From Cryptomeria japonica (Eukaryota > Streptophyta > Pinopsida > Cupressales > Cupressaceae), in NCBI RefSeq assembly GCF_030272615.1, contig NC_081406.1, positions 240,238,422 to 240,302,421 of the forward strand: a stretch of 64,000 bases of DNA, in the 5' to 3' direction. This document shows, piece by piece, positions 23,094-33,949 of this stretch. Each line of letters starts with the position of its first letter. Position 1 is the first letter of the stretch. The position numbers were made by a program, and so were the translations under genes. The notes below the pieces were generated by a model, which ran no database searches, had not been told where the DNA came from, and was given only the letters and a program-made list of their open reading frames with translations.

Positions 23094-23550
23094 TGGGCTG
23101 ACTGGCTGTGGGGGAGTGGCAGGAACCATTTGGGTTTGCTAGTCTATGTGATGGTGCTCCCTTTAGGAACCCTGACTAACCATTTTGTGGAGGCCAGCGT
23201 TGCCTACATTGGACTACACATGGCAAGCAAGGAGGGGATCAAATAGGTTTGGCTGGAGAGTGACTCGCTTACCATTGTCAAGTGCATTAAGGGATGTATG
23301 GTGCCTAGTTGGACTATTTCAAGCTTAATCAAGGATTGCCTTGATAGTCAGCCTAGAGGATTTCAAGATCTCGCACATTTTCCGGGAAGGAAACAAACCA
23401 GCGGGTCATTTGGCCAACTTGGCGGTGGGTAATGTAGTGGTTAAATTGTGGAGAGGAGAGGAAAGTTTCCTAAAAAGCCTATCCGACCTAGCAAGAAATG
23501 ATGCCAAGCTCTTTGGCCTTTACAATGAAATTTATGATGAAAGATTATGA
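23094..23550 (+). pseudogene. RNase H (RVT_3-type) domain, copy B
   Basis: The recognisable order is GLLVYVMVLPLGT, FVEASVAYIGLHMA, VWLESDSLTIVKC, then FREGNKPAGHLANL. It parallels copy A at each step. The final active-site Asp (AD in copy A) reads AG here, and there is a stop in the middle, so the domain is inactive. The block ends at 23550, with ORF-X starting 134 bp later. Confidence 0.65.
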
Positions 23551-23683
23551 TAGGATGGGAGCAGTTGGGGCAGTATTTCGAATTATTACCACTTTGAGAA
23601 GTTTTAGACCTTTCAGTTTGCCCTATTTCTGGTTTTCTTTCCTCCTAGTTTAGTTGGAGTCTCTGATTTGCTCGCGCTTTAGA

Positions 23684-25270
23684 ATGGGAGATGAAAAGAA
23701 TAGGTTTGAACCCACAACCTATGATAAGTGGCAGAAGAATAAGGAGATTTGGGAGGAAATTTCTGATGGCGAGATGGTGCCCTTTTTGGAGAGATTGCAT
23801 GATTATTCTACCATTGTTATGGAAAGCTTTGTTAAAGGTTGGAATAAGGGTGTGCTGACTACCTTTGGTGTGGAGTTTCAAGTCAACAAAAACCTGGTTG
23901 CCACTGTTACTAGTCTAGATATAAAAGGAAGAAAATTCTATAGAGACAGGAAGTCGGGTGAGGAGGCTATTGATGCCTTTTATAATAAGGAAAAGGAAAG
24001 ACTAAGGGCTACGGAGATGGTGGACAATGGCTATAACAGGAAAGAGTTGATTTCCCTCTGGGCTGATATGGCAAAATTCATCATGAGGTACATCACTCTG
24101 GATGGTAGATTTATTTCCATTCTCTTTTAATTGGTACATTTATTTTTATTTTAATATCTTAAACCATTTTAGGCATGGTAGATTTATTTTTGTTCTCTTT
24201 TAATTAGTTTCATCCTTGGAGAATAGTTTAGTTAAATATTTTGAAAACCAAGATAACCCTGTGATTCATGAAGGGCTTATCTTGTTGATTATGGAATACA
24301 CCCAAGCTCATGAAGTGAAACCCTCCCCTAAGGATAAAACCCGTATTTCCTCCTCTAACCCTGATGTTTAGTTGGTTTCTGATACAGAGATGGATGAGGA
24401 TGACAATGGTACTACCATGAATTGGTGTGATATCAAGGATATGGAGGACCCTGAGTATAGACCAAAGAAATAAGGGGAGCTTATGGTGACCCCGAGAACT
24501 AACAGTAGTAGGGAAATCAATCCTCCAAGGTGGGTGGCTAGTAAGTTCAAATCTAGCAGCAGGAAAATGCAAGACCTAAAGCCACGCACCAAAAAAAGAA
24601 AAAACTAACCAAATCTAGTGGGTCCAAAGTCCTGGACCATGAGATTAGGTTGGACATCCCTATCAAGGTGGATGATGAGAAATAGGGCTTTGTGATTAAG
24701 GAAAATAAAGGCGAGATAAAGGAGGAGAGGGTGATGGGAAATATGCTATTGGAGTCTACTAGAAGTCGAGAGAACTGTTGGAAGTGGGTGGAGAAGGAAA
24801 TTGGATCACTAAAAGATGGGATTAAAGGAATTGTTGACACTTTCACGGAATCCCCTGGGCCCAATGAAACTGAGAAGATTATGAGTATGATCCAGAAAAT
24901 TTCTTAGGATGTGGAAACTATGAAGGTTGACCAAGAGTGCAAAATTGAGAAGTTGGAAGAGGATGTGAGTGAGATCAACAAAAACCTAAACAATCTGGTG
25001 GAAATCAGTAGGCAAGTGTTGAATGATAGTGCTGATGATTTGGAAAAAAATAATGATTATAGAACCAGGACCATCGTCGGTGACCCTCCCTTGGGGGAAA
25101 AGCAGAAAAAGATTGCATCAGAGGGTGGACAGAGTGTTGTTGGTGGGAAGACTAGCTCAGGTCCTTGTACTAGAACTAGGAGCTAGAGCCAGGACTAGGG
25201 AACCTCCAGATTCATCATGGAGGATTTGGAGAAAATTAATAGGATTATTATTCAGAAAAATAATGAATTG
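23684..25270 (+). pseudogene. ORF-X, copy B: unrecognised domain plus coiled coil
   Basis: ATG at 23684 (MGDEKNRFEPTTYDKWQ) is the best start because copy A has an ATG at the same place. The first block (to 24130) contains KNKEIWEEISDGEMVPFLE, FGVEFQVNKNLVATVTSLD, GRKFYRDRKSGEEA and WADMAKFIMRYITLDG. A decayed middle carries VIHEGLILLIMEY. Frames at 24692-24907 and 24911-25186 are Lys/Glu-rich with heptad spacing (IEKLEEDVSEINKNLNNLV). The end near 25205-25260 reads SRFIMEDLEKINRI. The match to copy A extends over the whole length. No function is known to me; a helical, perhaps oligomerising C-terminus is inference. Confidence 0.55.
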
Positions 25271-25806
25271 ACGCATTCTCTTAGCTGAGTGCTTTGCCCT
25301 ATTTTTTGGTTCAGCTATTTTTGTTTTTTAGCTTTTAGTCTATGTCGGGTTTGTCTCATGTTCTTCTTAGTTTTTCGGTCTATTTGGTTGTTGGCCTTGG
25401 TCTGTAATACTCTAGGTTTCAGGTCCCTATAAAACCTGTTTATCTTATCAAAAACTTGAAGTTCATTTATTGAACCTAATATTATTATCATTAATGGCAT
25501 ATAATTATTTCAACCTTCAAGCTTACTATTTCTTTCTCCATCTAAAATGCTTAAAGCATGAAAAAAACAAAAATTCCTCTTGCCAATGGCTAGAGCACAT
25601 GGCTCTTTTGTTGACTGAATCAGAATTTACATAGGATCTATTTTCTAAGAAAACTTCCACTAAGTAAGACTTTCTAAAAAAAATGGTTTTATGAATTTTA
25701 CTTCATGTGACAATTACAGACATTGGTGTAGACCTTGCTCAGATGCATTACCCAAAAAAATTTTAAAGCCAAGAATTGTTAACCACATGAGTTGTATCTG
25801 TATATA

Positions 25807-26030
25807 TTCAAGATGCTACCAATTTATACCATGATAATCTCAATGGGAGAATTGATTAAGCTTAAACCAGAGAATTCCTTATTCAAGATGCTACCAATTT
25901 ATACCATGATAATCTCCATGGGAGAATTGATTAAGCTTAAACCAGAGAATTCCTTATTCAAGATGCTACCAATTTATACCATGATAATCTCCATGGGAGA
26001 ATTGATTAAGCTTAAACCAGAGAATTCCTT
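25807..26030 (+). repeat. Minisatellite, 75-bp unit, three copies
   Basis: Units start at 25807, 25882 and 25957 with TTCAAGATGCTACC and end with GAGAATTCCTTA. The three are almost identical (one difference seen, CAATGG versus CCATGG; the last unit is slightly short). Because 75 is a multiple of three, one frame stays open and encodes a 25-residue repeat beginning MLPIYTMIISMGEL. With no conserved context, the frame is most likely a by-product. Confidence 0.9.
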
Positions 26031-26039
26031 GCACCTACA

Positions 26040-27529
26040 ACCCATGAGGATGACAACCCCATTTGACTCATATGAAAATAATTGATAGTCCAATCAAATT
26101 TATCATCATGGGAAACTCCAAATTCCATAAAGTATACTAGAGATGGACATTATTCTTTCAAATCTTAAAAGAACAATAGAATGTAGAAAATTTTCATAAA
26201 ACAAACCTTCTTCACATTCTACAATTTATTTCAAAAGTTCTTAGGTAATTAGATTCATTTTAAGCATATCTTATCAAAATGTAATTAAAATATCTCATGA
26301 AGGACAACACAACTCAACATACCTTTATCACTAACTCTACCCTTAATACTTGGTTTTCTTTTAAAAGGCCATAGTGAAGCATAACATATATCGTCATTGG
26401 ATAATGTAAATTAAAGCAATATTGGAAGGTAATTATGAATATGCCCAGCATTATATTGCAATGCCATATCACTGTATTACCGATTGAAAGAAGAAATTAG
26501 AGAGCTAGCCATCATGTCACCATGGCTCATTGACAAATTTTTTTTAATCTTTAGGCAGAACTTGATCAATCAATTAAAATAAAACTTCCAAGCCACTACT
26601 AACATTCTACATGAGTCATAATAAATTAAATAAAATAGAAAAAAAGTCAACCCAATTGGTTTTTATTTATACCTTCCACGTGCCTTGTGATGCTCCCACA
26701 AATTGCATGAATATAACCATGGAAGCAAGATGTCTCAAGTTGTAAATGGGTATTTTCACTTGTCGGTTGTAACTTTCTTTTTAAAAAAGTTACTAAAGGC
26801 CTTTCGTGAGGGAGGAATTATGTTCGTTCTTATGGGGAAAATATACTTCCACAATCATGACATCTCTTTGAGGAGACTGTGAGTTCTTATGATTCTTATG
26901 AAGATGACAATGGTGTCGCTATGAGAGTTGAAGATCAATTTATTTTGGAGCAAAGGGTATTTTGTATATATGAGGCAACAACACTTGACATAACAAAATT
27001 GTTAGCAAAATAATCATAGTATGCATAAGCTTCCTTGCCTTTGTTTACTTCTGGTAAGCCTTGTGAAAAACAAAAACAATGTTAACTCTTGCATAGGATA
27101 AACAATAGATGCTATGGCTTCCTAAACTAATCTTGAAAATTCAATCCTATTTTGTTGAGATAATGATGCCCAAGCACCAATGCTTAATGCTTTTGGGATA
27201 AAATTTTGGGAGGATAATATGTTAGCATTTCCATTCATAGAGTTATCTTGAATGTAAAAAAAAATGATTATTTTAAGTTAGGTAGAAGGTGATTATACAA
27301 TGTTATTCCTATACAAGGCATCCCTCATAATTCATTTCAACACATCACATTCTAATCTATCATTATCATCTTATTATTATGCTATCATACCAATTCTAAG
27401 AGCAATCATGATTTAGGAGCAATCCTACAACAATTCATCTTCAATTATATTTTCATGGTGATTTTATATTTTTTTGTGTTTTATAATGATTTATCATTTA
27501 TGATATGAGATTTCCAAAATCTATAGACC
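26040..27529. other. Non-coding stretch
   Basis: AT-rich, no recognised gene or repeat. Short frames show no conserved features. Confidence 0.3.
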
Positions 27530-27896
27530 TATTATGTTGTTTCTAGGTTCGATTGTGTGACAGTGTTTTGCATCAACATATCAAGTTGTACTATGTGATC
27601 CATCATTAGGATGAATAATAGTAGAGAAGAAATGAATATTGTTGCACACTTGGAGACTAAACAGTGGAGAATGGGGAGGGGGAAAGAGGGTGGAAAAGAA
27701 AACTATCTTCCCCTAGTTTTCTATACCACCTTCTCTTCCCTTCCCCCCCACTCCTCTATTTAGTCTCCAGGTATGCAAAAAAAAATCATTTCTTCTCCTC
27801 TAGCATTCTTCGTCCTAATGATGGATTGTCTAGAATGATTAAAAACGTCGATGCAAAAAATTGTCACACATTCAAACTTAGAAACAAGATAATATG
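27530..27896. repeat. Long imperfect inverted repeat (hairpin), foldback or MITE-like
   Basis: The left arm (about 27530-27712) pairs with the right arm (about 27720-27896), leaving a loop of roughly ten bases. Paired words include TTCTAGGTTCGATTGTGTGAC with GTCACACATTCAAACTTAGAA, CCATCATTAGGA with TCCTAATGATGG, and GGAGACTAAA with TTTAGTCTCC. Arms are about 75-80% complementary by eye. A purine-rich stretch sits next to the loop on one arm and its pyrimidine complement on the other. No clear target duplication was found. It may be an old MITE or foldback element; if transcribed, it would form a hairpin RNA. Confidence 0.75.
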
Positions 27897-27899
27897 ATT

Positions 27900-28436
27900 T
27901 ATCATGTTATTACATTAATACAAGGAGGACTTATCCTAAGAGAATTGCATCATCAATTGAAGGTATAATTATTTTAATCAATCATTTCAATTTTAGATCC
28001 AATCTCTCTCCTAATAAGGGAACACCTTTCATTTTATTTCAATTCATCATAGGGTTAATTTCAAAACTAGGGTTTGACTTAGATAAAATCCTATCAACCC
28101 AACGATAATTTTCTCTTTAATCTATGCACCTGACAGATTTAGGATAACAAATATATATTTGGAAAGAGTAGACATAGTTGAATAGAACCAACTTTTGTAG
28201 AGGTGAAAAAAGTGAGGAAAAGGTCATGTGAGCACCATTGTTCAATACTCTATTGATGAAATTTCAAGAAAAAGATTAGAACAACATCCAAATCCCAAAA
28301 ATATCCCTTTTGTTTGTATCCCACAATCCTGAATAGTGGTGCCCAAGAACCATTTTCCTACAAGTTTGTGTCCAAATTTTGGACATAGGTTCCTCTTTAT
28401 TTCCTATTTCTGAATTTGTACTTTATGTTTGCATAT
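27900..28436. other. Non-coding stretch
   Basis: AT-rich sequence with no recognised gene; it precedes an LTR-like block. Confidence 0.3.
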
Positions 28437-29440
28437 TGTTGGAATCCAAGAACACTAAGAGGGGGGCGGAGGGTGAATCAGTTTTCTACTAGAATATAAG
28501 ATTTTAGCCTTATCAAAGCATTCATTCATCAACCTGTAAACATAAATACATGTAACTGAAACAAATAATGCAATCACATAAATCAACACCATAACACATA
28601 GAGTTTATACGTGGAAAACCTCAATGAGGAAAAACCACGGTGGGATTTGTGACCCACAATATTAGTTCACTGGCAATATGAATAGATATTATATATAATA
28701 GGGGCGTGCACATGTAGGAAGGCACTCTGCTCATTACCAAGACTCTCACTGACTACAATCACTTTCTGATACAAAACTGCAAAACTGAACTCATATAATG
28801 CATCTGCTATGCCTGATTGAGTTCCAGTTAAGGCTCTGACTGTTCTGGTTCTTAAACCCTAAACCCTTGTTGGAATAACATACACCTTATGGGTACCTTA
28901 TAAATGAGCTACAAAATATTTCTTTTGCATACAAATGATCTTTCATACATAAACTTCGCATTTTAGATCTTACCACGAATGTTATTCTTAAATAACCTAA
29001 TAGACTGATTTATATACCCTTACAAACATTTATGCCATATGTCGGCTTACATACAAAATGATAATTCATGTCAGCTCATTACAAATATATATGAATTATA
29101 AAATACTTTTCCAGATACTACCCTTTACCGGATCTCCAAGTGATGTCGACTTCCCATGCCGGTACCTAGTTTGTCGGTTACCTTTGAAATTCTTGATGTC
29201 GGTGAAGTGTATGTCGGGTGTTGGTGAACCGAAATATGTTGCCGATTTTTCCATCAATGACAACATAAGAAACCAAATGAGTGTCAATTGCCAACACATA
29301 TTTGATCTGAAATTGTCCGTGCATGTTGATTATTTTAAATTTCACATCTTTAACCCTATTTCTTTGCATTCAATTTACATCATTTTCATATCTCATTTTC
29401 AACTTAATCAAGGAGTACTAAATTCACCTTGTTCTTAACA
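28437..29440. repeat. LTR-like block, possibly a solo LTR
   Basis: The block begins TGTTGGAATCC, followed by ACACTAAGAGGGGGG and GGTGAATCAG. It contains ACGTGGAAAACC and GAAAAACCACGGTGGG, word combinations I associate with plant LTRs, and a plausible end TTAACA at 29440. The flanking pentamers do not match, so the right end or the solo-LTR status is uncertain. The frames inside (29058-29438 and minus-strand shadows) are not taken as genes. Confidence 0.4.
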
Positions 29441-30070
29441 CTTTCCTAATAAGTTTGATATTGAGCCTATTGAGTTCATTTTCCTTCTGAATGTAATTAT
29501 TGGAGATAATTTTAATTCCTAGTTTCCATGCATAAACTTGTAAACCCTAGTTCCATCCATTACACTTATGGTAGGTGTACTAGAAATATTTATATTTAGC
29601 GTGATTACTCTTCTTGGTATTTGAGCATTAGAATTTGAATAAGGTATTTATGCATCACTTTTTTTATATTAATATTAAATATTTTTTTAATCTCCTTTAG
29701 TGATTGTATATATTATTTTTTACTATTTATTGGGTGCTTGAGATGAAACTTACATAGTATATTTTGAGGTTATGTTATGTTTGTAGTAATTTAATAGATC
29801 TTACTGATGGTGTTATCTTCTATGTTCCTTGCCCAAATTATTTTGTAATAAATATTATTGTCAATTGATACATTAAATTTAACATTTAAAATTGGTTTTC
29901 TCTAAAAGAGTTTTCCTAGGATGCATTATAATGTATTTGATTAAGAATCAAATAACCCACTGATAGCCAAATATCAACAACTAGGCATCAAGGATTTGGA
30001 CGAGACACCCACAAGGCCTAATCCATCAAACAATAGATGTCAAATACACATTAATAAAGTATTTTGAAAG
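29441..30070. other. Non-coding stretch
   Basis: AT-rich, nothing recognised. Confidence 0.3.
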
Positions 30071-30675
30071 GTTCCCATAACCTAAAACATGGGTTTTGTT
30101 AAGGCTCCTATAACCTTCATCTCTAGCAACAAAAAGATATTTCATAAAAAAATACACTAAAATAATGGGTTTTATAATGGCTCGCATAACCTTTCAATAA
30201 ATAGATAGAAATTCCATCTCCAAGAAAGAAAGAGCCATTAAGAAGGGTAGTAATAAGGGGTTTTTGCAAGCTCCCCAGTCAAACACCACGGGTTTTGGAA
30301 TCTCCCATAACCATCAAGAATAGAATAACAAAGGTTAACTTATAGTAGGTCCCCAGATCTCCAGCATAGACAATCTCCACCTCCATAGAAGAATCCCCCT
30401 AAACAACAAAACAAGAGGAAGAACCCAACAACAAGAAGAGGCAAAATTGAGCATGCTTAGCACCTAAGCAGCCACAGATCTAAAACTGGGTAGGAAAATC
30501 CTTTAAACAAGAGCTTCCAACCTCTCCCACATAGCCAATATCCACCTCAATAGGAGACTCCACCACCTCAAAAGAGTGAGGAGAAGAGGAAGAAAGCATA
30601 TGAGACAACCAAGCCCTAGTCTTTCCCACTCAAAGACTCTCTAACTTAATAAGAGAGGACTCTACCTCCATAGGA
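30071..30675. repeat. Two kinds of short interspersed direct repeats
   Basis: GGGTTTT followed by a GGCTCCCATAACC-like word recurs four times between 30071 and 30318. Then ACAATCTCCACCTCCATAG-type segments recur near 30375, 30539 and 30655. The minus-strand frames from 30646 to 31410 are hydrophobic and low in complexity; I do not call them genes. Confidence 0.45.
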
Positions 30676-33160
30676 ATAATGGAGAAAAAGAACTAAAGAA
30701 AGGGAAACATGACCCCAGCACCAAAACCTACAAAATAGAGACCAAAAGGCTCCTAAAAAGCTCACAAGGCCAAACAATGCCTCAAAACCTAAGAGAAGAC
30801 TCAAACAAAAATAGAGCTTATCTGTAAAAAAGGCTCCACAAGATATGGAAGCCAACATAACACAAAAAGGGTAGGCAAAACCATTTCCATGAAAGAAACA
30901 TAACAGGGGCTAAAGATAAAGGCGCATAAAGACAATAAACCCCATAATAAACACTAAAAATACCCCCTAGAGGAGGTAGAAAGGGCCACAACCTCATAAG
31001 CTAGGAAAAAAACCCTAGCACCACCAAATTGAGAAATGAGCAGAGAGAAAAAGCTTCAAGAAAAAGTCATGGAAGCTACAGTCAGAGCCAATGATAACCA
31101 TTATGTTTCCCTCCACAAAGCCATTGATCCCTCCAAATGAAACACTATGACCTTGAGAAACAGTACACCCAAAAATGGCATTAACATACCTAAAACCATA
31201 GGGGACAAAGGAACCACCCATTGCCACAACCTCCAAACTAAGAAAAGGGACCAAACAAGCAAGAACAACAATCCTAGAAGCCAACACTAAGCAAATACCC
31301 TCGTAGCAAAGAAGGTCAAGAACCAACTGCCCCAACCTAAAGCATGAGAAAGATATGTCTCTGCCAAGGAAAAGTAGCCACAAAGAGACCTGAACAGACA
31401 AAAAGAGCAATCCACCAAAGAGCTAACCCATCCACTAGCCCATAACTACAACATTCCCACCATCATCATCCTCATCATCTACATCGCTCCCCTCACTTAG
31501 GGTTTCAAATAAACCCATTTCACTTCGTCCACTTCTATCTCTACTCATTTTTCCTCAGTCTCACTCACATGCCTATTAAAATTTATGGTTTGAGCTAAGG
31601 ATGTAGGCCCTACAGGTAAGAAGCCCCACCATTTCTCCAAGGTTCTCCCAAAGGTAAAGAATGCTCTATTGTTAACACAATAGGGACAAACCCACAAGGT
31701 TTAAACCTAGGTTATAGAAACTATAGGCAAGAAGCCCCAACATTTCGCAAAAGGGTCATCCCCCAAGATGCATTATTATGTTATGCTAAATGATTTTACT
31801 ATGATTATTTGTAGTGACTTATTTTATGTTGTATTTTAGTTATCTCTCTTTTTAGTTTAATGTCGAAGGCATACTTAAAATTTAATTTATTTTCACAATC
31901 AATTAAAATGAAGGAGAAATTTAATGTAAACATGAATTTTGATAAGAGAAATATTATTATAATTGTTGCTATTATTATTGGTTTTAATTACAAATGCCAC
32001 TAGGAAGATACCTTAATCTATATGAACAAAATCCATCAATAATGAAATCAAAATAATACTTTCTAATCACTATACCCAAAGTTAATTCATACTTAACAAT
32101 ACATATTCCCTTTATTTATTAAATGCATTTTAACTTGGTCATTTTTGTTGACAATTATTTCTCCTTATGAATAATTTTTTGTCCTACTTTTACTTAATCT
32201 ATTTGTTTTAACAGAACCATTTTCATGATTTAATGACTCTTAAATATGTAAAGCCACTAGTTATTTTATTTGACTATTGAAAAGAATTTATTGAGATGTA
32301 AGATATCTATTACTCTGCCTTCTACATGTTTATAGATAGACTAAGGAAATATGATTGTAGATATTTGAATCCAATTAACTTATATGAAAAATTAATTAAT
32401 GTAATTACCCAATTTTTAATGTAATAAGAGATCAATTTTCTTATGTATGATACTATCGTGACTGACTTTAATTTGAAATATCATATGCACACCTAGAGAG
32501 ACTCAATCTATGAAATTTACATTACCTTCATTTACAACCAATCATAATTAATAGTATTACGAATATGGAAAATGTAATAATGTGAAGATGACTAAGAAGA
32601 TAAGATACATTGAATCAAGAATGCACAAAAATCTATCCCAACATTATGCAATTATTAGTAGTATGGACATGTCAAAGTATGATAACGTGAATGCCTCTAA
32701 GAAAATAAAGTTAACATTCATGTGAATGCACTAGATTGTATTTAGTGGCATTAAGGTAAAGGAAAACTCATACGTCCAAGAGCATTCAGAGAATGGAGGA
32801 GAGTAAGTGCACAAAACAAGTCACAATTGCATTCACTTGTTAGATTTTTTGGGCTTTGGGGTTGTTGTATTTTTCCTATTTTTGTTCTTTGTGTTTTCTA
32901 TATTTCTCCATTCGTATTTATTTAATCAAAATTTTGTAAAGGGTTTTGATCTTCCCCCAAAATATACTTTATCATTTAGTCATAAACATTATATTTTATT
33001 TATATTAAATTCTTTCTTTTATTTTAAAATTTTATGAATTTTTAAATTATACTATATTTTATAGTTAATATTCAAAAGAAAAAGATTTCTATAAAATATG
33101 TTTTTAACTAGAATAGTTTTGTTAAATATTATAGTTCTGATTAATAAAAAGAAGGATGGA
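30676..33160. other. Long non-coding stretch
   Basis: No gene supported. From about 30850 to 31530 the plus strand is A- and C-rich, possibly old coding sequence of unknown origin. AAGAAGCCCCACCATTTC near 31620 recurs as AAGAAGCCCCAACATTTC near 31727. 31800-33160 is very AT-rich and featureless. Confidence 0.3.
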
Positions 33161-33949
33161 TCTATACCATTACAAAGTATTGCAAACCCACAAAAAAGTG
33201 CCACCTAGGGCACATGAGAAGGGCACACCTAGCAGAAAATAAATCTAGAAAACAAAAGACTGACTACAGCAACTAACACAAATTATACCAGAGATACAAC
33301 CATCAATAGAAAATACAACAAAAATAGTGAAACCAACCAACCGCCAAAGGAAAAAAGAGATGGCCTACTAGGTGGAGGCATTTCCTTCCTTCCAATTCTT
33401 ACATAGGATTAGGATTTTGTCAGAGAAAGAAATTTTCTTGTTAGAAACTTTAGTAGAATTAGGGGCACCAAAACCTAGAGTGTTCTTAACCATAAAAAAG
33501 GGGGATCCATGAATGTAAAAGGAGAGAGAACTTGGTTGATGCAGGAGCATCCCTAGTTCATGGCAATCTTGCATCAACCAAAATAAATTTCTTTTTAGTT
33601 TTTCTCATGTTTTGCAGTTTCAGTATTTCATTTTGTGTTTCTTTGCATTTTCTCACTAGGTCTTGTAGAGCTGGATTTTGTTTATGGACATGTTCGTATA
33701 CCTTATCCTAAGAACACGAGACATCTGGATCTTTTTCAAGAAAGTTATTGCTTCTAGAATCTGAAATAGTTTTCTAAATGGAACAACCGAATTGCTTGGA
33801 CCTATTTTCTATTAGCGAATCTTCCAAATCACTTTCGTAGCTTGCAGAGCCTTTGTTCGTTGTTTCCAATGTTCCTATACATGTGGTCGATCTTCCCTTG
33901 GGTCCGCACTCCATTCTATGGATTTTTTTGGAATGCTAAAGGTGGTGGA
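33161..33949. other. Non-coding stretch, possible leader of the gypsy fossil
   Basis: No gene recognised. The last 300 bp before the gag-like sequence may be the untranslated leader of that element. No LTR boundary or primer site was identified. Confidence 0.3.

Larger units (their letters stand above)
23030..25455 (+). mobile_element. LINE-like element, copy B: RNase H, ORF-X, shared 3' end
   Basis: This copy has the same order as copy A in the opposite orientation: RNase H (23094-23550), ORF-X from an ATG at 23684, a coiled coil (about 24690-25270), and a 3' end at about 25412-25453 with CAGGTCCCTATAAAACCTG and TTTATCTTATCAAAA. The 5' end lies inside RNase H, as in copy A. Reverse transcriptase is absent. 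Several frames are interrupted. The two copies are diverged enough to be separate insertions rather than one segmental duplication. Confidence 0.6.

Noticed and set aside
25807-26030. CRISPR-like array
   Set aside because: Direct tandem units without spacers in a plant genome; it is a minisatellite.
25792-26085. 97-codon frame with a 25-residue repeat as a gene
   Set aside because: The frame exists because the repeat unit is 75 bp; there is no conserved start, context or similarity.
27664-27897. 77-codon frame as a gene
   Set aside because: It lies inside the long inverted repeat and has purine/pyrimidine-biased composition.
28437-29440. Confident solo LTR with target duplication
   Set aside because: The ends look LTR-like but the flanking pentamers differ, so it is listed only as LTR-like.
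31015-31410. 131-codon hydrophobic minus-strand frame as a membrane protein
   Set aside because: Composition follows from an A/C-rich plus strand; there is no homologous copy or start context, so coding is not supported.
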